Positions 8,680 to 17,668 of a stretch of DNA of 64,000 nt are shown here, piece after piece. Location: the NCBI GenBank assembly GCA_964525015.1, contig CAZGFY010000005.1, positions 1 through 64,000 on the forward strand, given 5' to 3'. Each line of letters opens with the position of its first letter. Position 1 is the first letter of the stretch. Under the pieces are notes generated by a model that worked only from the letters and a program-made list of their open reading frames with translations, had not been told where the DNA came from and searched no databases. Position numbers and translations under genes: made by a program. The stretch comes from RGIG3102 sp964525015. GTDB lineage: Bacteria > Bacillota > Clostridia > Oscillospirales > Ruminococcaceae.

Positions 8680-8885
8680 ATATAAATGCTATTTTCAGTA
8701 ACCTAGATAAAAAAATTAATTATTTTTATTTATTTTAACAATAAGCTTAATTAAAATAAATAACAAACTCTAAGCGAGCACGCAAGCTTATTTTTATAAA
8801 TATAAGCAGTGAGTAAATTTTTATACAAAAATAATTTATGTAAACCATATTTCAACAAATTAAACTTATAAATAATCTAAACCAT
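8680..8885. other. Non-coding AT-rich stretch between tpl promoter and GntR terminator
   Basis: The gene-free interval 8580-9048 holds the tpl operator and promoter, this AT-rich part and a terminator. Here I see only a 9-bp inverted repeat (8740-8748 and 8784-8792, AATAAGCTT) and no coding frame with a ribosome site. Confidence 0.5.
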
Positions 8886-8928
8886 AAAAAAAATACGATT
8901 TCCCCGCGGAAAATCGTATTTTTTTATA
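8886..8928. terminator. Terminator downstream of the GntR gene
   Basis: The stem 8892-8903 with 8908-8920 has one bulge, a GC-rich tip and A/T runs on both sides. It lies about 120 bases past the GntR stop. Confidence 0.75.
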
Positions 8929-9048
8929 ATGTTTAACTCTAATTATATATTCCTAACAAATAGCTTTTCTTAAATATCTTTTTATCCTAGCCTTACTCAT
9001 AAAGCAATGTGAAAATATCTGCTTTATTATAAAAAATTTTTATAATTT

Positions 9049-9696
9049 TTATTTACCTCTTTCTAAAATTTGCCTATGGATTTTATTTGCATCTGTTAGA
9101 TGCTCATCCATAATTTTCATTGCGCTTTCTATATCACCTTTTTCAAACATATTGATTATTTCCCTATGCTGTTTTATAGATGTTCCTCTATCGTAGCCTA
9201 TATCAAAGGCATAATGAGTTAAAAGTTCTTGTAGTGGGCGATAGCTTTTATATAACTTTTTAAATGTTTCATTTTTTGCATAATCAAAAAATAATTTATG
9301 AAATTCATAATCATAATTATAGTATTCATTATCTAATAAGTGGAGTTTTTGATTTTCTAGTGTTTCTTTAAGGTTTTGAATTAATTCCTCTTTATTCCCT
9401 CTAATAAATGCAAATTTAACAGCGGCACTGCTAATTGTTCCTAATAATTCATTCACTTCTTCAAAAGTATTTGCATCTAAATCAATAACTTTTGCCCCTG
9501 TTTTTGTAACCTCAACTATTAAGCCATCTTGATGAAGCCTATTTACAGCGTCACGGATAGGCGTTGAACTAACTCCGAATTTTAATTGTAGCTCTTGGTT
9601 TATAAGTTTTGATCCAAGTGGTATTTTTCTATTTATTAAATCCATTCTCAAAGAATCATATATTTGCTCACTCAAAGTTTTTTTAACAATCAGCAT
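9049..9696 (-). CDS. GntR family regulator, FadR/FCD subfamily
   Basis: 215 residues: an N-terminal winged HTH (about 8-75, with LQLKFGVSSTPIRDAVNRLHQDGLI) and a C-terminal helical FCD ligand domain (about 85-205). The FCD domain carries the histidine metal-binding pattern (DYEFHKLFF, IKQHREII, DEHLTDA). FCD regulators usually sense small carboxylates or amino-acid derivatives. It lies upstream of tpl on the same strand and shares an ATGCATTA-containing palindrome with it, so autorepression and control of tpl and the transporter are the best guess. The ATG at 9696 has AAAGGCGGAG upstream. Confidence 0.88.
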   Translation of the reverse strand: MLIVKKTLSEQIYDSLRMDLINRKIPLGSKLINQELQLKFGVSSTPIRDAVNRLHQDGLIVEVTKTGAKVIDLDANTFEEVNELLGTISSAAVKFAFIRGNKEELIQNLKETLENQKLHLLDNEYYNYDYEFHKLFFDYAKNETFKKLYKSYRPLQELLTHYAFDIGYDRGTSIKQHREIINMFEKGDIESAMKIMDEHLTDANKIHRQILERGK

Positions 9697-9734
9697 TTTA
9701 CTCCGCCTTTCTAATTAACACTATATTGTTATGC

Positions 9735-9774
9735 ATATCATATAATGCATAATATCTTATGCATTATATGATAT
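9735..9774. promoter_or_regulatory. Perfect 18-bp inverted repeat upstream of the GntR gene
   Basis: Arms 9735-9752 and 9757-9774 are perfectly complementary around TATC. Each arm contains ATGCAT with TAAT-like flanks. It starts 39 bases before the GntR ATG and is a probable autoregulatory site. An ATGCATA half-site also occurs near 9880, before the divergent MBOAT gene. Confidence 0.65.
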
Positions 9775-9911
9775 CAGTTTTTAATAAAATCTTCAATATT
9801 TTTTTTATTAATATATTATAAACTTTTTTCATTTTTAATAATATTTACTTATTATTTATTTTATGGTATTATAAAATGTATGCATAAAATTATAAAATAA
9901 AGGAGGAAAAT

Positions 9912-11396
9912 ATGCTTTTTAACTCAATTGAATATTTAATATTTTTTCCTATAACCTTTATCTTTTATTATATAACTCCAAAAAAATATGCCCATTTTGT
10001 TCTTTTACTCGCTAGCTTTATTTTTTATGCAAGCTGGAATGTTTCTTATTTAGTACTAATGCTAATTTCAATTGTGGTAACTTTTTTGTGTGGATATTTA
10101 ATAGATAATATATATCAAAATAAATCAAAACTCAAAGTAAGTGCTAAATTTATATTAAATCTTTCTTTATTTATAAATCTTGGCATTCTTTTCTTTTTTA
10201 AATACTACAATTTTTTTATTGATAGCGTAAATAGCCTAACAGGCGCAAATTTTATTTTTATAAATGTAATTTTACCCGTTGGTATTAGTTTTTACACCTT
10301 TCAGGCAATCGGCTACACTTTAGATGTGTATAGAAAAACTATACCTGCTCAAAAAAATATATTTAAATATGCTCTTTTTGTTTCCTTTTTCCCTCAATTA
10401 GTTGCAGGGCCAATCGAACGCTCAACTAATCTTTTACCGCAAATCAATTCTTTACAAAAGATAAGATATGAAAACATAGTAAACGGCGCTCTAACTATGA
10501 GCTGGGGATTTTTTCTTAAAATGGTTATCGCTGATAGGCTTTCAATCTTAGTCACCCATGTTTACACAAACTATAATGATTATTCTGGCTCGATTTTACT
10601 CTTTGCAACAGTGCTATTTGCCTTTCAAGTCTACTGCGACTTCTTTTCCTATTCAACCATTGCCATTGGGTCTGCTAAAATACTTGGGATTGATTTAATG
10701 GAAAACTTTAAAGCACCCTATCTTTCAACTTCAATAAGTGTTTTTTGGCAAAGATGGCATATATCACTTTCAAAATGGTTTGAAGATTATATCTACACTC
10801 CCCTAGTTTGGGATAATCCATTTAAAAAACTTCCTATAATCGGAAAACTTTTCAAAAACCCACCAATTGTAACTAGTGTTTTTATAGTGTTTTTAGTTAG
10901 TGGTTTATGGCACGGTGCCGCTTGGACATTTGTTTTTTGGGGATTATTACACGGACTTTTTCGTGCAATAGATATCCTATCTAAAAAACAACGTAAAAAA
11001 ATAAATAAAAAATTAAAAATCAATACAAACAGCCCACTTCATAAAAGTTTAAGTATTTTATTCACCTTTTTTATAGTTTGCATTTCGTATATCTTTTTTA
11101 GAAGTGATAGCTTAAATCAAGCGTTTAGCATTTTAGCGAAAATATTCACAGATTTTAATTTTACTGATTTATCTTTAATTAACACTCTTGGGCTTAACAC
11201 CCGTGAAATTGTATTCACATTCTTTAGCCTTTTTATTCTTTTTATCCACGATTTTCTTTACACAAAAGGAATTTATCTTCCAAAAAGCGGATATATTAGA
11301 TATTTATTATTCTATTTATTCGTTATATTAATTGTAATTTTCGGCGTTTACGGCTCAGATTATGCCGCTGCACCTTTTATCTACTTCCAATTCTAA
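9912..11396 (+). CDS. MBOAT family O-acyltransferase (AlgI/DltB-like)
   Basis: A 494-residue polytopic protein. The MBOAT core has FPQLVAGPIERSTNLLPQI around residues 158-177 and the catalytic-histidine segment GLWHGAAWTFVFWGLLHG around 331-348, as in AlgI and DltB. These proteins move acyl groups, often acetyl, from a cytoplasmic donor across the membrane to an extracellular polysaccharide acceptor. The next gene encodes an SGNH-type protein, the usual transfer partner (AlgJ/AlgX/DltD logic), 25 bases downstream. The acceptor cannot be inferred, and no polysaccharide synthesis genes are adjacent. The ATG at 9912 has AGGAGG 5 bases upstream. Confidence 0.9.
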   Translation: MLFNSIEYLIFFPITFIFYYITPKKYAHFVLLLASFIFYASWNVSYLVLMLISIVVTFLCGYLIDNIYQNKSKLKVSAKFILNLSLFINLGILFFFKYYNFFIDSVNSLTGANFIFINVILPVGISFYTFQAIGYTLDVYRKTIPAQKNIFKYALFVSFFPQLVAGPIERSTNLLPQINSLQKIRYENIVNGALTMSWGFFLKMVIADRLSILVTHVYTNYNDYSGSILLFATVLFAFQVYCDFFSYSTIAIGSAKILGIDLMENFKAPYLSTSISVFWQRWHISLSKWFEDYIYTPLVWDNPFKKLPIIGKLFKNPPIVTSVFIVFLVSGLWHGAAWTFVFWGLLHGLFRAIDILSKKQRKKINKKLKINTNSPLHKSLSILFTFFIVCISYIFFRSDSLNQAFSILAKIFTDFNFTDLSLINTLGLNTREIVFTFFSLFILFIHDFLYTKGIYLPKSGYIRYLLFYLFVILIVIFGVYGSDYAAAPFIYFQF

Positions 11397-11421
11397 AATT
11401 AAAAAGGAGAATGTTTTTATT

Positions 11422-12864
11422 ATGAAATCAAAACAAATTATCTTTAAAAATTTAATAGCTATTCTCCTTTTAGGTGTGTGTTTTATTATTAGCATTTTAG
11501 TTATCGAAAAGGCATTATCCCCTAATAATTCAACATTTAGTGGGTTTTACGAAGAACCTAAAGATACCATCGATGTTGCATTTGTGGGTGGTAGTCACGG
11601 AATGGCAGCTTTTTCACCTGCTCAAATCTGGCAGGAAAATCAGATAACCTCTTATAACATATATTCTTGGAGCCAAAATCCGTGGACAGCCTATCATTAT
11701 GCAGTTGAGGCTATAAGAGAGCAGGATATAAAAGTTTTAGTTGTTGAGGCTTTTTCTTTTTCATATGGTCAAAGCTACCTTCCTGCACAAACATCTGATG
11801 AAACTTCAAATGAATTTGCCTTATCTATTCCCCCATCTTTAAATAGGCTTTTCTTATCCTTAGCTATAAGAGAAAATCAAGTTGTCCCTTTGCCTATTTC
11901 TAAAATGATACCAGTAATTAGATATCACAGCAGGTGGGACGATATTGAATTTTCTGAACTATATGATAATTTATTTGTTAGTAATTATTCTTCTAATAAA
12001 GGGTTTGGCCCGATATTCACAACCGAGGTTTTTGATAATGTTGATTATCTTGATATCGGAACTAATACACAGCTCGAAGCGTCTAGCAAGGAATACCTTT
12101 TAAAATTAATTGATTTGTGTAATAAAGAAGGAATACAGCTTATACTCGCAAAAACCCCTTATATCCCAAATCCCGAGGATAGAGGATACTTAGATGAAAT
12201 CAAAGCTATATGCGATGAAAATAATATTCCTTTTTTAAATTATATGAGCGAAGATTTACTAAATGAAACTGGATTTAGCTATTCTTCTGATATGGCAGAG
12301 CACGCACATATAAATTATCTTGGAGCAAAAAAACTTTCTTCTCATATCGGAGATTTTATAAAAGAAAATTATTTACCTAATCAAGAGTATTCAAGCGAAA
12401 CTATAAAAAGATGGGATACCGAATCAGCAATTGAAGAAAGAGATATCGACACTTGGGATTTAAAACTATCCCCGAGCTTTAATATATTAGCACAAACTCT
12501 TAAAGAAAAAGAAAACTACACAGCTATTATAACAGCTCACGGAGATTTAACTAAAGCTGACACATCTACAATCGAAAACGCATTAACAACTCTTGGAATA
12601 GACACAGATATTCTATCTAGCACATCAGCGAGCGAAATTTATATAATTTTAGATGATGAAATTATATCTTCTAAAGATTTTTATTTAGATGATAAATTAG
12701 AAGTTAGTGTATCAAATGATACTTCCAGTATAACTTATAATGGAATTGAGCAATCAAGAAATCGAGAAGGATTTAATGTTGTTATCTTTGATGAAATCAC
12801 AAATGAGATAGTACATTCTGTAAGTTTTGCAATCGAGCATAACTATGAATACTACACAGCATAA
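11422..12864 (+). CDS. SGNH-hydrolase-like acyltransferase partner with C-terminal ILEI-like domain
   Basis: 480 residues. An N-terminal signal anchor (about 8-30) is followed by an extracellular SGNH-like domain: VGGSHGM holds the nucleophile serine, and DMAEHAHINYLGAKKLS around residues 290-308 fits the Asp/His block. It probably completes acyl transfer to a cell-surface polymer together with the MBOAT protein. The last about 110 residues form an extra domain whose end (EGFNVVIFDEITNEIVHSVS) resembles ILEI/FAM3-type domains found in some carbohydrate-active proteins; this part is tentative. The start at 11422 has AAGGAG upstream; the longer frame from 11362 overlaps the MBOAT gene without a ribosome site. 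Confidence 0.78.
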   Translation: MKSKQIIFKNLIAILLLGVCFIISILVIEKALSPNNSTFSGFYEEPKDTIDVAFVGGSHGMAAFSPAQIWQENQITSYNIYSWSQNPWTAYHYAVEAIREQDIKVLVVEAFSFSYGQSYLPAQTSDETSNEFALSIPPSLNRLFLSLAIRENQVVPLPISKMIPVIRYHSRWDDIEFSELYDNLFVSNYSSNKGFGPIFTTEVFDNVDYLDIGTNTQLEASSKEYLLKLIDLCNKEGIQLILAKTPYIPNPEDRGYLDEIKAICDENNIPFLNYMSEDLLNETGFSYSSDMAEHAHINYLGAKKLSSHIGDFIKENYLPNQEYSSETIKRWDTESAIEERDIDTWDLKLSPSFNILAQTLKEKENYTAIITAHGDLTKADTSTIENALTTLGIDTDILSSTSASEIYIILDDEIISSKDFYLDDKLEVSVSNDTSSITYNGIEQSRNREGFNVVIFDEITNEIVHSVSFAIEHNYEYYTA

Positions 12865-12869
12865 TATTT

Positions 12870-12917
12870 TAAATGCAAGTCTGCTAAAAAAAAGCAAGAC
12901 TTGCATTTATTTTTTGT
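12870..12917 (+). terminator. Terminator after the MBOAT/SGNH pair
   Basis: Stem 12871-12881 with 12898-12908, extended by TGCT/AGCA around an A-rich loop, then a T-run. Confidence 0.8.
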
Positions 12918-12975
12918 GCATTTGTCAAAAACTATAAAAATTTACAAAATTTTTGTAAGAAATTCACAAAAAACT

Positions 12976-13004
12976 CTTTACAAATCCCTTTTAAAGGACT
13001 ATTA
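12976..13004 (+). promoter_or_regulatory. Promoter of the first MATE gene
   Basis: TTTACA, a 17-base spacer and TATTAT in the segment CTCTTTACAAATCCC through ACTATTATATG, about 70 bases before the ATG. Confidence 0.5.
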
Positions 13005-13072
13005 TATGTTAGTTGATAAAATAAAGGATAAATAAATTAAAAAAAATAAATTAAAGAAAGGGATTTTATATT

Positions 13073-14416
13073 ATGCAAAAAGATTTAACCGTTGGCTCAC
13101 CAATAAAACTAATATTCACATTCGCAGTTCCTATTTTTATAGGGCTTTTATTTCAGCAATTTTACAGTATGGTTGATGCAATCATTGTTGAAAAATTTGT
13201 TGGCCTTAAGGCATACACCGGCGTTGGAGCTACTGGCTCTTTAAACTTTTTAGTGCTAGGATTTGTTTCAGGGCTTGCAACTGGGTTTTGTATTCCAGTA
13301 TCTCAGGCATATGGTGCTAAAGATTTTGACACTGTAAAAAAATACTATGCTAATGCACTTATACTAACCGTTGTTATTTCAATTGTTTTAGGAAGTATTG
13401 TAACTTTCTTTTTAGATGAAATTTTATACTTACTAAAAACGCCTACTGATATCTACTCTCACGCATATAATTATATTATGCCTATCTTTGCAGGAATGAT
13501 TGGAGCATTTTTATATAATTTCCTATCTTCATTAATGAGGGCGCTTGGCGATAGCAAAACTCCACTATACTTTTTAATGTTTTCAAGTATATTAAATATT
13601 GTATTAGATTTAGTTTTTATAATTAATTTTAATATGGGAACATTCGGCGCTGGCCTTGCAACTGCCCTATCTCAAATTATTTCAGGCGTTCTATGTTTAT
13701 TTTTAATTTTAAAGAAATATGATATCTTAAAATTTGATAAATCTGATTTTAAACTAGATAAAAAATACACAAAAAAACTGCTTGGAATTGGTATTCCAAT
13801 GGGACTTCAATTTTCGATAACTGCTATTGGCAGTATTATTATGACATTTTCTGTTAACACACTTGGCTCAATTTATGTAACGGCTGTTACTAGTGGTAGC
13901 AGAATTATAATGCTAACTATCCAAGGGCTTGAAACTTTAGGGATAACTATCGCAAACTTCACAGCGCAAAACGTTGGGGCTGGGAAAATAGATAGGGTTA
14001 AAATGGGTGTTCGCTACTCAACTATTATCGCTTTAATTTACAGTTTAATCTGCTTTGTTGTAGTGTATTTTTGCAGCGATTTTCTAATTTCGATATTTAT
14101 TAGCGATTACGATGCTATACTTTATCAAAATATAACAGATTATCTATTAATAAATGTTGGTTTTTATTTCTTTGTTGGCTTATTATTAATTTTAAGAAAT
14201 GCTATTCAAGGCGCTGGATATTCAAAGCTTGCAATGAGCGTTGGCATAACTGAGATGATTGCAAGAAGTATTGTTGGATTAGTTTTTGTTTTTAGTATTG
14301 GATATAATGCAGTGCTATTTTCAAATCCAGCTGCTTGGGTTTCAGCTTGTGTGATACTAATTGTAATGTATAAAAATGTTTTAAAAGATTTAGACAGAAG
14401 ATATTTTAATTATTAA
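13073..14416 (+). CDS. MATE family efflux transporter
   Basis: 447 residues with about 12 membrane segments in two related halves. The typical beginning (SPIKLIFTFAVPIFIGLLFQ, then YSMVDAIIVEKFVG) is present, as are the repeat motif SQAYGAKDF and its second-half counterpart NVGAGKIDR. MATE proteins export cationic drugs or metabolites in exchange for Na+ or H+. The gene is a single transcription unit with its own promoter and terminator, just upstream of the two-component system; no adjacent regulator points to the substrate. Confidence 0.9.
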   Translation: MQKDLTVGSPIKLIFTFAVPIFIGLLFQQFYSMVDAIIVEKFVGLKAYTGVGATGSLNFLVLGFVSGLATGFCIPVSQAYGAKDFDTVKKYYANALILTVVISIVLGSIVTFFLDEILYLLKTPTDIYSHAYNYIMPIFAGMIGAFLYNFLSSLMRALGDSKTPLYFLMFSSILNIVLDLVFIINFNMGTFGAGLATALSQIISGVLCLFLILKKYDILKFDKSDFKLDKKYTKKLLGIGIPMGLQFSITAIGSIIMTFSVNTLGSIYVTAVTSGSRIIMLTIQGLETLGITIANFTAQNVGAGKIDRVKMGVRYSTIIALIYSLICFVVVYFCSDFLISIFISDYDAILYQNITDYLLINVGFYFFVGLLLILRNAIQGAGYSKLAMSVGITEMIARSIVGLVFVFSIGYNAVLFSNPAAWVSACVILIVMYKNVLKDLDRRYFNY

Positions 14417-14450
14417 AAATAGGGGATTTTTCCCCTATTTTTTATTTTTT
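14415..14450 (+). terminator. Terminator after the MATE gene
   Basis: The stem AAAAATAGGGG/CCCCTATTTTT with a short loop and a T-run begins at the stop codon. Confidence 0.85.
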
Positions 14451-14486
14451 TTACAACTTGATAATAAGTTTAATATATAATATGAT
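14449..14486 (+). promoter_or_regulatory. Promoter of the two-component system with a 19-bp shared motif
   Basis: TTTTACAACTTGATAATAA (14449-14467) includes the -35 TTGATA (14458-14463); after 17 bases comes TATGAT (14481-14486). The identical 19-mer occurs at 16564-16582, before the first anchored protein, so it may be a response-regulator site. Confidence 0.6.
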
Positions 14487-14522
14487 ATAGATATATTACT
14501 CTAGAAAGGAATTATTATAATT

Positions 14523-15173
14523 ATGGCTAATATTTTAATCGCAGAAGATGAAGAGGTTATAAATGAATTAATCAAAAAAAATCTAACTATGCTAGGACAC
14601 ACTGTTTTTCAAAGCTTTACTGGAAACCAAACAATTGAAATTATAAACACAAATCAGTTAGATTTAATTCTTTTAGATGTTATGCTCCCTGATATCGATG
14701 GCTTTTCTATAAAGCAAAAATACATAACCGATACCCCTGTTATCTTCGTTACAGCAAAGCAATCATTAACCGACCAATTAACAGGGCTTTCTATTGGTGC
14801 TGATGATTATATAACAAAGCCATTTGATATATTAATTCTTCTTGCAAGAGTTGAGAATATATTAAAGCGAATTAAAAAAAATATAACCTTATTTCATATA
14901 AAAAATTGCACCGTTGATTTAAAAGCGAGAACAGTTAAATTAAATGATACTTTTCTCCCACTCACTTTGCAAGAATTTAATTTGCTTGAAATACTTATTT
15001 TAAATAGAAACCTTGCCCTATCAAGAGAAAAAATCCTAGAACTTGCTTGGGGTATGGATTTTATGGGCGATACGCGAACTGTTGATGTTCATATCCAAAA
15101 ACTTCGCAAAAAATGCGATTTAGAGTCTGAAATTAGTACAGTTTATAAATTTGGATACAGGCTGGAATTTTAG
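14523..15173 (+). CDS. OmpR/PhoB-family response regulator
   Basis: 216 residues. The receiver domain (1-115) has the acidic pair EDEE near the start, the phospho-acceptor Asp in LILLDVMLPDIDGF, the switch Thr in VIFVTAK and the Lys in DDYITKPFD. The C-terminal winged helix (about 125-216) contains SREKILELAW, DTRTVDVHIQKLRKK and ends YKFGYRLEF, as in OmpR/PhoB proteins. The sensor kinase follows after 20 bases. Likely targets are its own operon and the two anchored proteins downstream, on the basis of the shared 19-mer. Confidence 0.95.
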   Translation: MANILIAEDEEVINELIKKNLTMLGHTVFQSFTGNQTIEIINTNQLDLILLDVMLPDIDGFSIKQKYITDTPVIFVTAKQSLTDQLTGLSIGADDYITKPFDILILLARVENILKRIKKNITLFHIKNCTVDLKARTVKLNDTFLPLTLQEFNLLEILILNRNLALSREKILELAWGMDFMGDTRTVDVHIQKLRKKCDLESEISTVYKFGYRLEF

Positions 15174-15193
15174 ATTTTTGAAAGGAATTTTTA

Positions 15194-16576
15194 ATGAAAA
15201 TCAGTTATAAACTTAAATTGTATTTTTCTATTTTATCTGTGTTTTTAATATTTTTTAATATAGGAATTATGGCAGTTGCAACAATTCAAAACACGAAAAA
15301 TCTAAATATGCAAAAAGAAACCTACCTTATTCAGCATAATATCATCGTTCAAGGGCTTGCACGGGATATCGGGCTTGTTATCTCTTCTCGCCCCCAAGCT
15401 ATTCCTTTAATTTTTCAAGAACAGGGAACTTATTTAAAATTAAACGATATCTTTTTTCTCGCAACTGAAAGCAATCAAAATATAGTCTACACTTCTTTTT
15501 TAGAAAACATCGATATTACAGATATTAATTTAGACACTATGAAATCTGAAATAATTGAAATTAACGGCGAAAAAACATTTATTTCTAGTATAAAACTCCC
15601 AAAAGATTACAATGAGTATACTTTAACCACTGGTTATTCAATACAGTGGTTTTTTGATGATTGGCAGGAAACTATTAATATAATTATAGTTTTATCCTTT
15701 AGTTTTTCTTTAATTATTTCAGTTGTTTTATATATTGCCATAACAAAACTAACAAAGCCCCTAGAAGAATTAACTCTTGCAACTAGCAAATTCGGCGAGG
15801 GTGATTTATCTGTAAGGGCAAAAATATACTCAAAAGACGAACTGGCTATAACAGCGAAAAACTTTAATGTTATGGCTGATAAAATTAATTTTCAAATAAA
15901 TTCTTTGCAAAATTCAAGCCTTGAAAAGCAAAGACTAATCGATGATATATCCCACGAAATGCGAACCCCACTAACGGCTATTCGTGGATATATTCAATAT
16001 ATACAAACAACTAATTTAAATCAGGATGAATATTTTGAAAATCTTGATATTATTGATAAACAGGCTGATAGAATGCAAAAGATAAGCGAGGGAGTTTTAT
16101 CTTTTGCAAATCTTCGCTCAACAAATGAATATAAAATTATTAGTATGCAAAGCGTTTTAGAAGATGTTTATAAAAGCTATATTATTAAAGCAAAAACTCT
16201 TAACACCTTTTTAGAATTTACTTACAATGAAGATTTTAATTTTTCTGCAAATAAAATTTTAATGGAAAGCTTAATTGGAAATTTAATAGACAATTCTTTA
16301 AATGCCTGCATCGATATACAGCATTCATTAATCACATTAAAATTAAATAAAAATCAAATTATAATAACCGATAACGGAATTGGAATGACAAATGAAACCT
16401 TAGAAAATATATACCAGCCATTTTTTAGAGCCGATAAATCAAGGAGCAGAAAGCGTGGTGGTGCAGGGCTTGGAGCAAGCCTTGTTAAGGAAATTTGTGA
16501 TAAATATAATATAAATATCGAATACCAATCAGAAATCAATGTTGGAACAATTGTCATTTTAACTTTTACAACTTGA
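15194..16576 (+). CDS. Membrane sensor histidine kinase
   Basis: 460 residues: TM1 about 10-32, an extracellular sensor region of about 125 residues without a recognisable fold, TM2 about 160-182, HAMP (about 183-235), HisKA with the phospho-acceptor His in DDISHEMRTPLTAIRGY, and HATPase_c with N box LIGNLIDNSLNA, G1 TDNGIGMT and G2 GGAGLGASLV. It is the cognate kinase of the preceding regulator. The stop codon lies inside the 19-bp motif that also precedes the regulator gene. The stimulus is unknown; a cell-envelope signal read with the two anchored extracellular proteins is an inference. Confidence 0.95.
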   Translation: MKISYKLKLYFSILSVFLIFFNIGIMAVATIQNTKNLNMQKETYLIQHNIIVQGLARDIGLVISSRPQAIPLIFQEQGTYLKLNDIFFLATESNQNIVYTSFLENIDITDINLDTMKSEIIEINGEKTFISSIKLPKDYNEYTLTTGYSIQWFFDDWQETINIIIVLSFSFSLIISVVLYIAITKLTKPLEELTLATSKFGEGDLSVRAKIYSKDELAITAKNFNVMADKINFQINSLQNSSLEKQRLIDDISHEMRTPLTAIRGYIQYIQTTNLNQDEYFENLDIIDKQADRMQKISEGVLSFANLRSTNEYKIISMQSVLEDVYKSYIIKAKTLNTFLEFTYNEDFNFSANKILMESLIGNLIDNSLNACIDIQHSLITLKLNKNQIIITDNGIGMTNETLENIYQPFFRADKSRSRKRGGAGLGASLVKEICDKYNINIEYQSEINVGTIVILTFTT

Positions 16577-16582
16577 TAATAA
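16564..16582 (+). promoter_or_regulatory. Second copy of the 19-bp motif, spanning the kinase stop codon
   Basis: An exact copy of TTTTACAACTTGATAATAA found at 14449-14467. It lies 62 bases before the ATG at 16645. A matching -10 is less clear here (TGATTA at 16596, or TATAGA further down), so this may be an operator rather than only a -35. Confidence 0.5.
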
Positions 16583-16626
16583 CTTAGTTATAGTTTGATT
16601 ATTAGAAACGTATAGAATATAGCTAA

Positions 16627-16781
16627 GAAAGGTGGTAAACACAAATGAATAATAAAAAAACAATAATTTTAACATTCTCTCTAGCTACTATTTTAATTTT
16701 GGGTATCTTAGTTTTTTCAAATGGAGTGCAAACCATTTGGCAGGCTTCAAGCGAAGTTGAGAATAATATCGATGTTAGTAA
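16627..16781 (+). repeat. 155-bp direct repeat, copy 1
   Basis: It runs from the ribosome site of the gene at 16645 through codon 45. It aligns without gaps to 17514-17668 with about nine mismatches. It marks a recent duplication or gene conversion of the 5' ends of two neighbouring genes. Confidence 0.9.
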
Positions 16782-17511
16782 CACGGATAATGTTTTGCTA
16801 ATTGATGATTACACTACTAATTATCCATATGCTAATCACAGCGATATTCCTGATAACACCCTGCTTTCACAAGATAGCGACCCTTTTGTTATCTCACTTG
16901 CTTTTGAAGGGGATGATAATATGATTTCACTTCAAGAAGTGTCTAATAATATGATTGATTATCTAAATGCAAGCTATCCGTCTGTTAAAATCAATAATAA
17001 TATGTCTTATATTGATTATCTTAAAAAATATGAAACTTCCCAAGATACATACATTCTTTATTCCGCCGAAATCGTGATTAATGATAATCTTATTATTCCA
17101 TTTCACGCAGAAATCGATAGTTTAACTGGCGAAATAATAAAAACTTATACACGCCTTGAAGAAAACTTCAAAACCGAAACTTCTATTATAGCAACTTCTG
17201 CCACTGACGAAACTTATTATAATAAAGCTCTTTCAACCGATGAAATATCTAAATTGGAAAATCAAATAGTTGATATTTTACAAAGTATGGGATATAATCA
17301 AGCGTTTTCAAATTCGGATTTCAGCTATGATATCCATACTGTATGGGGTAGTGATGGCGAAAATGAATTAATAGATTTTTATGCTGTTTACTATTCTATT
17401 AATATAACACTTACAGACGGCTCAGAATTTTTATTTTATTTTACAGCCGACACAGATACCCCTATATTAAAATATATGACTAATTTTAATATTGCTTTAA
17501 AATACGAGTAA
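16645..17511 (+). CDS. Membrane-anchored extracellular protein, one copy of an unknown module
   Basis: 288 residues. A basic start and a hydrophobic segment (residues 5-28) form an uncleaved anchor or signal. The rest is Asp/Ser/Thr/Asn-rich and should lie outside the cell. It carries one copy of a roughly 215-residue module (about 62-288): YPYA-type beginning, helix around NNMIDYLNASYP, beta strands YILYSAEIVINDN and FHAEIDSLTGEIIKTY, then a second alpha/beta half with ENQIVDILQSMGY and YAVYYSINITLTDGSEF. The two alternating halves recall PepSY-like folds, but I cannot assign a family. It follows the sensor kinase and shares its first 45 codons with the next gene. A role in sensing or modulating the kinase is inferred from position. 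Confidence 0.7.
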   Translation: MNNKKTIILTFSLATILILGILVFSNGVQTIWQASSEVENNIDVSNTDNVLLIDDYTTNYPYANHSDIPDNTLLSQDSDPFVISLAFEGDDNMISLQEVSNNMIDYLNASYPSVKINNNMSYIDYLKKYETSQDTYILYSAEIVINDNLIIPFHAEIDSLTGEIIKTYTRLEENFKTETSIIATSATDETYYNKALSTDEISKLENQIVDILQSMGYNQAFSNSDFSYDIHTVWGSDGENELIDFYAVYYSINITLTDGSEFLFYFTADTDTPILKYMTNFNIALKYE

Positions 17512-17513
17512 AC

Positions 17514-17668
17514 GAAAGGTGGTAAACACAAATGAATAATAAAAAAACAATAATTTTAACATTCTCTCTAGCTACTATTTTAATTCTTGGCATCTTAGTT
17601 TTTTCAAACGGAGTGCAAAATGCTTGGCAGGCTACAAGCGAAGTTGAGAATAATATCGATGTTAGTAA
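17514..17668 (+). repeat. 155-bp direct repeat, copy 2
   Basis: Partner of 16627-16781, at a constant offset of 887 bases, covering the same ribosome site, start codon and signal-anchor codons. Confidence 0.9.
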
